Source: Halomonas halophila (GTDB taxonomy: Bacteria > Pseudomonadota > Gammaproteobacteria > Pseudomonadales > Halomonadaceae). From it: 13,142 nucleotides of DNA. A program made the translations under genes and the position numbers. This document shows, piece after piece, positions 1-7,201 of the stretch. The DNA lies in assembly GCA_002433675.1 (NCBI GenBank), contig DJIP01000285.1, positions 1-13,142 on the forward strand, written 5' to 3'. Position 1 is the first letter of the stretch, and each line of letters starts with the position of its first letter. The notes beneath the pieces are model-generated. The model made no database searches. It had not been told where the DNA came from and saw only the letters and a program-made list of their open reading frames with translations.

Positions 1-249
1 CACGAAGATGTCCAGCTCGCCCCGGTGGATGGCGAGCCAGGGCACGATCTCGCCGAAGGCCTCGGCCGCGAAGGCCAGCTGGCAGCTCCAGCGTGGATGC
101 GGCCCCACCGGTTGTTGATGAAAACGCCCCACCTGAACCGCAAAGCGTGACTGGCATTGCTCGGCCAGGGTCCTGGCCTGGGCAAGCCCTTCGCCATCGT
201 CGTAGTAGAGGTGGGCGTGGTAGTAGCGAATCTGGTCGACGTCGGGCAT
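1..249 (-). CDS. DOPA 4,5-dioxygenase-family protein (partial, N-terminal 83 residues)
   Basis: The gene reads off the left edge, so only the first 83 residues are visible; relatives are usually about 110-120 residues. The start is ATG at 249, with AGGAGA five bases upstream. Visible motifs are YYHAHLYY (residues 9-16, with H11 and H13), PVGPHPRW (47-54, with H51) and WLAIHRGELDIFV (71-83, with H75). This pattern of spaced histidines around a GPHP turn is typical of the small DOPA 4,5-dioxygenase family, whose members are cytoplasmic metal enzymes that cleave catechol rings. Most bacterial members have no assigned substrate, so the family is fairly sure and the reaction here is inference. The gene lies downstream of betT on the same strand, but a hairpin at 357-380 probably separates the two transcripts. 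Confidence 0.8.
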   Translation of the reverse strand, partial: MPDVDQIRYYHAHLYYDDGEGLAQARTLAEQCQSRFAVQVGRFHQQPVGPHPRWSCQLAFAAEAFGEIVPWLAIHRGELDIFV

Positions 250-356
250 GGGACTCTCCTGGGCGCTCTGCTGATGACGTCGGCAAGGATCGCGTCCCTG
301 GCGATGTATGGCAATCGCGGTGTCACGCCCGCCTGCCCACCAGCGTTACATACCAA

Positions 357-380
357 AGCGGCGGCCCTGGGGCCGCCGCT
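357..380 (-). terminator. Probable terminator of betT
   Basis: This is a perfect 11-bp GC-rich inverted repeat (AGCGGCGGCCC and its complement) around a 2-base centre. It begins about 45 bases past the betT stop. Read on the minus strand it is followed by TTTGG, so the U-tract is short. Its position between betT and the dioxygenase-like gene fits a terminator. The weak T-run means partial readthrough is possible. Confidence 0.6.
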
Positions 381-425
381 GTCACTTGCTCCGGTGTCGC
401 CTGTGACGACCTTGCCGGGTCGTGC

Positions 426-2471
426 TCAGGGTTCCTGGGTCGTGCCCTGGGGCGGCTCGCCGATAAAGCCCGGCATGGCCGGCGTCGGCGTGCCCTGGCG
501 GGCGATGGCCAGGAACTGCAGGTGGCGCTCGTACTCGCCGAGCACGTCATCGATGACCTGACCCCGGGTGTAGCCATTGAGGTTCTGCCCCATGCCGCCC
601 TCGGCCAGATGCACGTCCAGGCGCAAGTAGTAGTCATCGTCTGCCGGCAGGAAGCTCGGCGTGCGCATGCGATGGGGGCGGACCTGGTAGACGAAGCTCT
701 GCATCTCCTCGAAGTCCACCTGCAGGGTCAGCCGCGGCAGCGGTTCGCCCTCGACCTGCTCCTCGCTCAGGGTGGCTGACTGGCCGCGACGCTCGAGCTC
801 CTCGACGAACTGTTTCAGGCCCGGACGCAGGGCATGCTCCATGGTCGACTCGGCGCCGGCGCGGTTGGAGGTGTCCAGCGCCCGATCCAGGCGTTCCTTC
901 CAGTTGCCGCCTTCGCCGCTGGCCGCGACCAGCTTGCGTGCGTCGGCCTTTTCCTTCTCGGTGCGCAGGGCCCGGGCCAGCCCCACCATGATGGCGAACA
1001 TCACCAGCGAGAACGGCAGGGCGGTGATCACCACCGCGCTTTGCAGGGCGTCTAGACCGCCGGCCATCAACAGGGCGATGGTGATCAGGCCGATCACCGC
1101 CGCCCAGAAGATGCGCAGGCGGATCGGCGCGTCGTGGTTGACGTCACGCAGAATCGAGGTGAAGTTGGCCAGCACCAGGGCGCCAGAGTCAGCCGAGGTA
1201 ACGAAGAACACCACCCCGAGCAGGGTGACCACCGAGGCGGTGACACCGATGTAGGGGTACTGCTCGAGGAAGGTGTAGATGGTGGTCTGGGGAGTGGCCA
1301 GCGCCTGCTCGCCGAGCACCGCCAGGCCGTCATTGGCGACCATGTCGATGCCGGCATTACCGAAGATCGACATCCACGCCATCATGAAGCCCAGCGGAAT
1401 CAGGAGGGCGCCAAGGGCGAACTGACGAATGGTGCGCCCGCGCGAGATGCGCGCCAGAAACAGCCCGACGAAGGGCGTCCAGGCGATCCACCAGCCCCAG
1501 AAGAAGATGGTCCACCAGCCTTTCCACTGCTGGGCGTCGCTGCCGGCGAAGGCGTAGGTGTCGAAGCTCTTGCCGACAAAGCCACTGAGATAGTCGCCGA
1601 CGTTGAGCACCAGGGCGTTGAGCAGCGCCAGGGTATCACCCTGGAACAGCACGAACAGCAGCAGGGCGGCGGCCAGCAGCATATTGAACTCGGACAGCCG
1701 GCGAATGCCCTTCTCGACGCCGGTGACCACCGAGATGGTCGCCAGGATCACCACCAGCACGATCAGCACCACCTGGGTCGCCAGGCTTTCCGGTACGCCG
1801 AACATGAAGCTTAGGCCGTAGTTGAGCTGGATGACGCCGATACCGAGGCTGGTGGCGATGCCGAACACGGTGGAGATCACCGCGGTGATATCGACGGCAT
1901 TGCCGATGGGGCCGTAGATGCGCTTGCCCAACAGCGGATAGAGGGCGCTGCGGATGGCCAGCGGCAGGCGATGGCGATAGCTGAAGTAGGCCAGTGCCAT
2001 GCCCATCAGCACGTACATGCCCCAGCCGGTCAGGCCCCAGTGGAGGAAGGTCTGAGGCACCGCTTGTCTAAGTGCGGCGGCGCTTTCCGGGGCCATGTCC
2101 GGGGGCGTCAGGTAGTGCGACAGCGGCTCGGCCACGCAGAAGAACAGAAGGTCGATGCCGATGCCTGCGGCGAACAGCATCGAGGCCCAGGACAACAGCG
2201 AGAATTCCGGGCGCGAGTGGTCCGGGCCGAGGCGAATGTTGCCGACCCGGGACAGGCTGATGACCAGCACGAACACCAGATAGGCCACGGCGGCCAGCAT
2301 GTAGTACCAGCCGAAGGTGTCGTTGACCCAGGCGAGACCGCTGTCGAACAGGGCACCGGCCCGCTCGGTGAAGGTCATGGTGAAGAACAGAAAGACCACG
2401 ATGCCGGCTACCGCGCCGTGAAAGACGACGGGATTGAGGCGATCGCGGGAGGCGCTCTCGTGATGTGACAT
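426..2471 (-). CDS. betT: BetT-type high-affinity choline transporter (BCCT family)
   Basis: This inner-membrane transporter is expected to import choline, the precursor of glycine betaine, driven by the proton or sodium gradient. The 681 residues match the long form of the BCCT family (E. coli BetT is about 677) and align with it nearly end to end. Recognisable blocks are RLNPVVF (11-17), FGWYYMLAA (53-61), the glycine-rich MLFAAGIGIDLLFF (98-111), GPIGNAVDITAVI (187-199) and the aromatic signature FFWGWWIAWTPFVGLFLARI (323-342). About twelve hydrophobic segments run to roughly residue 505. A hydrophilic C-terminal tail of about 175 residues follows; in BetT proteins this tail is linked to osmotic control of activity. 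The start is ATG at 2471, with GAGGGAG upstream. Two BetI-like palindromes lie in the leader. Choline specificity is inferred from close similarity to BetT. Confidence 0.93.
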   Translation of the reverse strand: MSHHESASRDRLNPVVFHGAVAGIVVFLFFTMTFTERAGALFDSGLAWVNDTFGWYYMLAAVAYLVFVLVISLSRVGNIRLGPDHSRPEFSLLSWASMLFAAGIGIDLLFFCVAEPLSHYLTPPDMAPESAAALRQAVPQTFLHWGLTGWGMYVLMGMALAYFSYRHRLPLAIRSALYPLLGKRIYGPIGNAVDITAVISTVFGIATSLGIGVIQLNYGLSFMFGVPESLATQVVLIVLVVILATISVVTGVEKGIRRLSEFNMLLAAALLLFVLFQGDTLALLNALVLNVGDYLSGFVGKSFDTYAFAGSDAQQWKGWWTIFFWGWWIAWTPFVGLFLARISRGRTIRQFALGALLIPLGFMMAWMSIFGNAGIDMVANDGLAVLGEQALATPQTTIYTFLEQYPYIGVTASVVTLLGVVFFVTSADSGALVLANFTSILRDVNHDAPIRLRIFWAAVIGLITIALLMAGGLDALQSAVVITALPFSLVMFAIMVGLARALRTEKEKADARKLVAASGEGGNWKERLDRALDTSNRAGAESTMEHALRPGLKQFVEELERRGQSATLSEEQVEGEPLPRLTLQVDFEEMQSFVYQVRPHRMRTPSFLPADDDYYLRLDVHLAEGGMGQNLNGYTRGQVIDDVLGEYERHLQFLAIARQGTPTPAMPGFIGEPPQGTTQEP

Positions 2472-2580
2472 GCACGTGCTCCCTCGAGGATGAAGTGAGA
2501 CAGAGCCTGCCCGGCGAGGCTATCGCCATTCTCCACGATGCCGTCCTGGCATCCTGATGCTGCTTCCGTGAGCGTTACGC

Positions 2581-2614
2581 CATTTTGTTAATTGACCGAC
2601 CAATTAACAAAATG
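2581..2614. promoter_or_regulatory. BetI-like operator with embedded promoter-like elements
   Basis: The site is a perfect 14-bp inverted repeat (CATTTTGTTAATTG and its complement) around ACCGAC, centred 126 bases upstream of the betT start. It matches the second palindrome at 13 of 17 core positions (TTxATTGAxCGxxCAAT). Read on the minus strand it contains TTGTTA, a 17-base spacer and CAAAAT, a plausible -35/-10 pair for betT, so a bound repressor would cover the promoter. By symmetry the same pair can be read on the plus strand. The palindrome is seen directly; binding by BetI is inferred. Confidence 0.65.
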
Positions 2615-2705
2615 ATGATGGCGGAGGGGCCGAGTCGTGGCTCGGCGCCTGTGGGCGGCTCTTGCGAAGGGTCTGGGTGACCCACCGCGGCCAGGGGCGC
2701 GCGGT

Positions 2706-2735
2706 TATTTTATTGATTGAACGTTCAATAAAATA
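2706..2735. promoter_or_regulatory. BetI-type operator palindrome
   Basis: The site has 11-bp perfect arms (TATTTTATTGA and its complement) around an 8-base centre, and an inner perfect 12-bp palindrome TTGAACGTTCAA. The core ATTGATTGAACGTTCAAT closely resembles the operator of BetI, the choline-sensing TetR-type repressor, in the E. coli bet region. Its centre lies 249 bases upstream of the betT start and 123 bp from the centre of the first palindrome. The match is from memory of the motif, not a matrix search. Confidence 0.7.
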
Positions 2736-2796
2736 CAGAGGTGGGGAGCATCTTTCAACCCGAGGGGGAGCAAACGGCGGGCAGGGGCGCACGAAA

Positions 2797-2825
2797 ACGC
2801 CATGCCCGAGGCTCGGACATGGCGT
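2797..2825 (-). terminator. Terminator of the Spy/CpxP-like gene
   Basis: The arms ACGCCATGCCCGAG and CTCGGACATGGCGT pair with one mismatch around a single G. On the minus strand the stem runs directly into TTTTCG, giving a short U-tract. It starts 64 bases past the stop of the gene at 2889. A second, imperfect hairpin (CCCGG and CGGC arms with an internal loop, 2849-2877) lies between the stop and this site. Confidence 0.65.
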
Positions 2826-2888
2826 GTTGGTACGGGGCTTTCTGGTTCCCCGGATCGGCGCCTATGGCCGAACCGGGCGATTCAGCTA

Positions 2889-3515
2889 TCAGGCCTCGGG
2901 GGCGTGATGCTTGTCGGGGCCATGAGCGCGACGCTCACCCGGGCCACCGCGGGGGTGGTCGTCGTGGCCCGGCATCATGGTGTGCTTGAGCTCACGCAGC
3001 TGGCGCTCATCGAGGATCTCGGCCAGCTGGTCACGGGTAGAGGACATCAGTTCGCGCCAGGCGTCATGACGGGCTTCGGGGTTCTCGAACTCCTGGGCCT
3101 TCAGCGCTTCGGCGCCTTCCTTGAAGGATTCGCGAGCGGCGTTGAACGCTTCGCGCTCGTCGCCGGACAGCTCCCACTTGTCGACCAGGGCGTTGATGCG
3201 CTCCTCGCGTAGCTCGTGGCGGGCACGCTCGAGGGCGGCGATACCGTCTTCACCGAGGATCTCCATGCGCTGCTCGCGGAAATCGTCGTTGAGTTCCTTG
3301 ACCTCCTGACGGTGCTCCATGGCGGCCTGCTTCAGCGCTTCGCGGGTCTCGGCGTCGATGCCGGCGCGGTCGAACAGCTCGGCGCGCATCTCGCCCCCGT
3401 CGTGGCGCGGGCCTTCGGGGCGGTCGGGCGAGGCCGTCGCGGTCATGGCGACCGGCAGCAGGGCGGCAGAGACAGCGGCGGACAGCAGGGCCTTGCGGGC
3501 AAATGTCATTTTCAT
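2889..3515 (-). CDS. Periplasmic Spy/CpxP-like helical protein
   Basis: The 208-residue product begins with a clear signal peptide (MKMTFARKALLSAAVSAALL, predicted cleavage near A28), so it should be periplasmic. The mature part is almost entirely charged, alanine-rich predicted helix (for example EALKQAAMEHRQEVKELNDD and ALERARHELREERINALVDK), with recurring acidic and arginine pairs. This resembles the Spy/CpxP/ZraP group of periplasmic chaperone-like or metal-sensing proteins, though I see no exact LTxxQ motif. The last 31 residues are rich in His, Gly and Pro, with six histidines including GHDDHP and DKHHAPEA, and could bind metal. The start is ATG at 3515, with AAGGAAG upstream; ATG at 3509 is an in-frame alternative. 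Family placement is by overall character, so function is uncertain. Confidence 0.65.
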   Translation of the reverse strand: MKMTFARKALLSAAVSAALLPVAMTATASPDRPEGPRHDGGEMRAELFDRAGIDAETREALKQAAMEHRQEVKELNDDFREQRMEILGEDGIAALERARHELREERINALVDKWELSGDEREAFNAARESFKEGAEALKAQEFENPEARHDAWRELMSSTRDQLAEILDERQLRELKHTMMPGHDDHPRGGPGERRAHGPDKHHAPEA

Positions 3516-3794
3516 GGGTCGTCTTCCTTCAGCGTTGATGCCTCGTCACAAGACGTGGCGTTATGGCGGGCGATGCCCTTGTTGACGTGATCCATCTTGA
3601 CCCTGGCTCGTGCAAGGGGGATGCAGCCAATGTGCAGAGAAGCGGCAAGCGCAGACGAGTTTGTGCAACGCAGAGTTCGAATTTTCGACGGGGCAGTGCA
3701 GCCGCGGCCGAAGACTCGGCGCCGGTGAAATTTTCTTCAATACCGAAGGGCGTCATCGCGTCAGCCTGAAACGCCATCCTGTGAGGTAGGCGTG

Positions 3795-4391
3795 ATGACA
3801 TTTTCTCTGGAAGAACTGCTGGCGATCTTCGCCTTCTCGCTGGTGGCCTCGATATCGCCGGGCCCGGTCAACCTGCTGATCCTGTCCACCGGCGTGGGAC
3901 ACGGCTGGCGCCGAGCGATGCCCCTGGTGGTGGGTGCCAGCGGTGGTTTCACCCTGCTGTTGGGCCTGCTCGCCGCGGGGCTCGGGAGTGTCTGGCTGGC
4001 GCTGCCCGGGCTTCAGTGGCTGGTGCGCCTGGCGGGCCTGAGTTTCGTGGCCTGGCTGGCCTGGCGACTGTTGACGGACGCAGGCGACTGGGGCGCGGAC
4101 CAGCGGCGTGAACCGCCGGGTCCCGCTACCGGCGCGCTGATGCAGTGGCTCAACCCCAAGGCCTGGATCGCCTCGCTGGCAGGGCTGGGACTGTTCACGG
4201 CGGGACGGGAAAGCGTCGATATCGCACTGTTCACCCTGGTCTGGGGCAGTGTCTGCCTGGCGAGCGCCATTGGTTGGGCGTGGCTCGGTGGACACGCCCG
4301 TGGCTGGCTGTCGTGCGAGGCCAGGCGGCGGACCCTGCAGCGCCTGCTGGCGGCCATGCTGATCGGCAGTGGCGCGCTGATGCTGTTGTGA
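3795..4391 (+). CDS. LysE/RhtB-family amino-acid exporter
   Basis: This 198-residue inner-membrane protein has about six hydrophobic segments. The N-terminal signature is SISPGPVNLLILSTGVGHGW (residues 19-38), the SPGP motif typical of LysE/RhtB exporters. A second family block, MQWLNPKAWIASLAGLGLF, lies in the middle. The family exports amino acids or related small molecules by proton exchange; the substrate cannot be read from the sequence. ATG at 3795 is preferred because GAGG lies eight bases upstream; GTG at 3792 would add one residue. The gene is convergent with an AraC-type regulator 30 bp away. Regulators and LysE-type exporters are often neighbours, so that protein may control it, but this is inference. 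Confidence 0.85.
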   Translation: MTFSLEELLAIFAFSLVASISPGPVNLLILSTGVGHGWRRAMPLVVGASGGFTLLLGLLAAGLGSVWLALPGLQWLVRLAGLSFVAWLAWRLLTDAGDWGADQRREPPGPATGALMQWLNPKAWIASLAGLGLFTAGRESVDIALFTLVWGSVCLASAIGWAWLGGHARGWLSCEARRRTLQRLLAAMLIGSGALMLL

Positions 4392-4421
4392 AACAGCGCG
4401 CCTGTGGTACCGGCCTGGTGG

Positions 4422-5315
4422 TCAGGCGTGCTGGCGCTGCATCTGGGGGTGAATCTTGCCCTGCATCTGATCCTGCATCTGACCTTGCATCTGCCCCTGT
4501 ATATAGTGCCCCGGGGTGGTGGCCAGCAGCTTCTTGAAGGTGCGTTGCAGGTGCGCCTGGTCGGCGAAGCCGCAGTCGTTGGCGACCGCAGCGATGGGAT
4601 CGCCCCGTCGCAGTCGTTGCCTGGCGTGACGCACGCGCAGGTCGATCAGCGCCGCATGGGGCGTGGTGGCATAGTGACGTCGAAAGCCCGAGATCAGGCT
4701 GGTGGCGCGGCACTCGGCGGCGGCGCAGAGGTCGTCCAGGCGCAGCTCTTGCTGCCAGTCGTCGTGAAGACGCTCCCAGGCGCGGACCAGCCGCTTGGGA
4801 GGTGCCGTGTTTTCCAGCTCGCCTCGCGCCGGCAGGTCGAGCAGGCCCGTCAGGCGTTCGGCAAGGCGCTCAAGCGCGGTTTCTCGTTCAAGCAGGCCGG
4901 CATCGTCATCGGCAAGGGTGTCGGTGGCGGCGTGGATGGTCTGGTGAAGGCCGGCGTCTTGCGTCGTCAGCGCCGAGAACACCGCGCCGTCGTCGCCGTT
5001 AAGGCCGCAGCGCTCGGTCAGCCAGGCGCTGTCCAGGTAGAGCATGTCATAGCCCCAGTCCCGCTCACTTAAGGCGTTGCAGGCGTGGACGTCACCGGGG
5101 TTGATCAGCACCACGTCGCCCTGGCTCACCTCGAGGGTGCGGTGGCGATTGAGGAAGCTCGAATGGCCCTGGACGATGGCGCCCAGCGAGTGGGTGTCGT
5201 GGCTGTGGGGCGCGTGGCTGAGTCGGTGCCCACCCCTGACCCGGCGCGCCTCGACCTGAGGAAGTCGCCGATCGCGCAGGTAGCGGGAAAACGTGGCAGC
5301 GATCCTGGGGGGCAT
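4422..5315 (-). CDS. AraC-family transcriptional regulator with cupin sensor domain
   Basis: The 297-residue protein has an N-terminal cupin-like ligand domain (about residues 15-100), with a PHSHDTHSLG histidine block at 36-45 and INPGDVHACN at 71-80. A C-terminal AraC double helix-turn-helix spans about 188-272. The first helix pair lies near LRLDDLCAAAECRATSLISG and the second near PIAAVANDCGFADQAHLQRT, ending in the family-typical FKKLLATTPGHY. The start is ATG at 5315, with GGGAGA upstream. An unusual tail follows the DNA-binding domain: about 25 Gln/Met-rich residues (QMQGQMQDQMQG...) made by a 12-bp tandem repeat. Likely targets are its own promoter, the convergent LysE gene or the divergent DUF3360 gene at 5607; the sequence does not decide. 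Confidence 0.87.
   Translation of the reverse strand: MPPRIAATFSRYLRDRRLPQVEARRVRGGHRLSHAPHSHDTHSLGAIVQGHSSFLNRHRTLEVSQGDVVLINPGDVHACNALSERDWGYDMLYLDSAWLTERCGLNGDDGAVFSALTTQDAGLHQTIHAATDTLADDDAGLLERETALERLAERLTGLLDLPARGELENTAPPKRLVRAWERLHDDWQQELRLDDLCAAAECRATSLISGFRRHYATTPHAALIDLRVRHARQRLRRGDPIAAVANDCGFADQAHLQRTFKKLLATTPGHYIQGQMQGQMQDQMQGKIHPQMQRQHA
4461..4496 (-). repeat. 12-bp in-frame tandem repeat in the AraC regulator tail
   Basis: Three near-identical 12-bp units (CTGCATCTGATC, CTGCATCTGACC, TTGCATCTGCCC on the plus strand) encode QMQD, QMQG and QMQG. A degenerate unit on one side and a related CTGCATCTG block at 4437-4445 suggest about five or six historical copies. Because the unit is four codons, copy changes keep the frame open. 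It lies just after the conserved end of the helix-turn-helix domain. Confidence 0.85.
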
Positions 5316-5606
5316 GACGGTCTCCCTGTAAAGGCGCGGTGGCTGGGCCGAGGGCTTTACTCTCGTTCATCCGGCACTGCCAGACAAGAGACGCCTGCGC
5401 TGGATCAAGGGAGAGGGGAGTTTGTCAGGCATTTTTGGCGGTAGTGGCCTTGCTCGGGCCAAAGCCTGATAGCCGTCAACGAGGCCAGCCGGGGGGATTG
5501 TTAAGGTCGGCCATCTTTTTTCAGGCGCACTGTCAATGCGACGAAAGGCCAAGGCGGCTTGGTCGGGCGTCGGGCAGCAGCGCCACCCCCTGAAATCGAG
5601 GTCCTT
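5316..5606. other. Divergent intergenic region between the AraC regulator and DUF3360 gene
   Basis: This 291-bp stretch must hold the promoters of both divergent genes. I see no gene, strong terminator or clean palindrome. A TTGTTA followed by an AT-rich stretch near 5500-5525 could be part of a promoter for the plus-strand gene, but no good -10 follows at the usual spacing. The ribosome site GAGG at 5598-5601 is clear. Confidence 0.5.
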
Positions 5607-7130
5607 ATGACAGACACCGTGACGTCGACCCGGGAGGCCGGCGAGGCCCCCAGCTATCGCGAGATGCACCGCGACGCCAGCGAATTTGCCAGCCGTTCCG
5701 ACTATCTCGAGCATGAACTCAAGATCATGCGTCCGCGGCGCTATGGTATCAACCTGATCGGTCGGGACTTCCACTTTGAACTCGAGGATCTGGTCCCGGC
5801 CATCGCCGGCACCATCGGCATCATCGCCATGTACTCGGCGGTCATGATGTCCTGGGCCAATGGCCTGTCTGCCACCTGGCCGGACGTCACCCTGGGGCGC
5901 GAGTTCGCCATCGCCGTCTCGCGCCTGGAGATGCTGCTGCCGGTACTGCTGTTCTGCGTGCTGGGCTCGGGCATCTTCAACCCGCGCGCCAACCTGGCCG
6001 GCAATCACGGCCCGATGATTCCGCTGATCGCCAGCATGGCCCTGGCTGGCGCCCACCCGCTAGCCCTGGCGCTGTGGATCGGCGCATTCGGCCTCGGCCT
6101 TTCCTGGGTCAAGGGCGGCTCGCGGCTGGTCAACCTGACCTCCCAGGGTACCGCCGGTGGCCTGCTGATCTTCCTCGGTTTTTCTGGCGCCATAAGCCAG
6201 ATCGGCAGCCTCAAGGCGTGGGGCATGGGGCTCGAGGGCGAGATGGGCTACGTCGCCCTGGTGGTGCTGGCGGTCAATATTCTGCTCTACGCAGTACTGG
6301 CGCGGCTGGGCAAGCGCTGGCTGGCGATTCCCGCCTGCGCGGTCACCGGCCTGGTGGTGGCGCTGGCGCTGGGGGCCGGCTTCGATCTCGAGTTCACCAC
6401 CGAGACCGGTCTTCCGCCGCTCAGCCCGAGTTACTGGTGGGGCAGCACCGACCACGGCTGGATGCTGGGTCTACCCAACATGCAGCACTTCATCGCCTCG
6501 CTGCCGTTCGCGATCCTGGCGGTCGCCATGTGGTCACCGGACTTCCTCGGCCATCGCATCTTCCAGGAAATGAACTACCCCAAGGGGGCCGACCGGGTAC
6601 TGATGGACGTCGACGACACCATGACGATGTGCTCGCTACGTCAGGTGGTAGGTACCGCCCTCGGCGGTGGCAATATCACCTCATCCTGGGGCACCTACAT
6701 GATCCCGGCGGCCATCGCCAAGCGTCCGATCCCCGCCGGCGCCATTCTTCTGGGCCTGATGACCATCGCCATCGCCATCCTTGGCTTCCCCATGGATGTG
6801 GCGGTGTGGCCGCCGGTCATGTGCGTGGCGCTTTTGGTCGGAGTCTTCCTGCCGATGCTCGAGGCCGGCGTGCAGATGATCAAGGAAAGCCGCGACGCCC
6901 AGGCCGCCGGCGTGTGCCTGTTCGCCGCGGCGGTGACCAACCCGGTATTGGCCTGGGCGGTGACCATGCTGCTCGACAACAACGGCTGGATCGGTGACCG
7001 CGAACGCGCCACCCGGCTGTCGCTGGCCGACCGTCTGATCATCCCCGCCTCGGTGCTGGCGGTGTGTCTGTTCGCCATGCTGGCGGTGGGCATGTTCGAG
7101 GGACAGTACGGGATTCCCGCGCTGTTCTAG
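5607..7130 (+). CDS. DUF3360-family multi-span membrane protein, putative transporter
   Basis: The 507-residue inner-membrane protein has a hydrophilic N-terminus of about 65 residues (with YREMHRDASEFASRSDYLEH and INLIGRDFHFELEDLVPAIA) followed by roughly ten or more hydrophobic segments. Conserved-looking blocks are GTIGIIAMYSAVMMSW, NPRANLAGNHGPMIPLIASM, GTAGGLLIFLGFSGAISQIG and TALGGGNITSSWGTYMIPAA. I recognise this as the family catalogued as DUF3360, functionally uncharacterised. The glycine and asparagine patterns inside the membrane recall the fold of sulfate and nucleobase permeases, so a transport role is likely but unproven. ATG at 5607 is chosen over an upstream in-frame GTG at 5559 because GAGG sits five bases before it and the added residues look like non-coding translation. 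It is convergent with baeSR and shares their terminator. Confidence 0.75.
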   Translation: MTDTVTSTREAGEAPSYREMHRDASEFASRSDYLEHELKIMRPRRYGINLIGRDFHFELEDLVPAIAGTIGIIAMYSAVMMSWANGLSATWPDVTLGREFAIAVSRLEMLLPVLLFCVLGSGIFNPRANLAGNHGPMIPLIASMALAGAHPLALALWIGAFGLGLSWVKGGSRLVNLTSQGTAGGLLIFLGFSGAISQIGSLKAWGMGLEGEMGYVALVVLAVNILLYAVLARLGKRWLAIPACAVTGLVVALALGAGFDLEFTTETGLPPLSPSYWWGSTDHGWMLGLPNMQHFIASLPFAILAVAMWSPDFLGHRIFQEMNYPKGADRVLMDVDDTMTMCSLRQVVGTALGGGNITSSWGTYMIPAAIAKRPIPAGAILLGLMTIAIAILGFPMDVAVWPPVMCVALLVGVFLPMLEAGVQMIKESRDAQAAGVCLFAAAVTNPVLAWAVTMLLDNNGWIGDRERATRLSLADRLIIPASVLAVCLFAMLAVGMFEGQYGIPALF

Positions 7131-7148
7131 ATAGACAGAAAGCGCAAT

Positions 7149-7182
7149 ACGCAAGAGGCCGCCCTTGGGCGGCCTCTTGCGT
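7149..7182. terminator. Bidirectional terminator between the DUF3360 gene and baeR
   Basis: This is a perfect 16-bp inverted repeat (ACGCAAGAGGCCGCCC and its complement) around TT, placed 18 bases after the plus-strand stop and 20 bases after the minus-strand stop. Tails are moderate: TATT on the plus strand, and ATTGCGCTTTC on the minus strand. The stem is strong enough to serve both convergent genes. Confidence 0.85.
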
Positions 7183-7201
7183 TATTGGTGAGTGGTCGGT
7201 G

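Larger units (their letters stand above)
2472..2888. other. 417-bp non-coding betT leader and Spy-like gene 3' region
   Basis: I see no convincing gene here; the short open frames lack ribosome sites and recognisable sequence. From left to right it holds the betT ribosome site, the palindrome at 2581-2614, a GC-rich stretch, the palindrome at 2706-2735, and the hairpins that follow the Spy-like gene. The two palindromes are AT-rich islands in otherwise GC-rich DNA, which suits control sites. Confidence 0.7.

Noticed and set aside
426..2471. Plus-strand open frames opposite betT (for example 1134-1814 and 1971-2468)
   Set aside because: His/Gln/Gly-rich antisense translations of a well-matched BCCT transporter, without ribosome sites.
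3529..3801. 90-codon minus-strand open frame between the Spy-like and LysE-type genes
   Set aside because: No ribosome site, no recognisable sequence, and it overlaps the LysE start region; more likely promoter DNA.
4371..4402. Inverted repeat GGCGCGCTG and CAGCGCGCC across the LysE-type stop codon as a terminator
   Set aside because: The arms are perfect, but neither strand has a T-tract after the stem and it lies largely inside coding sequence.
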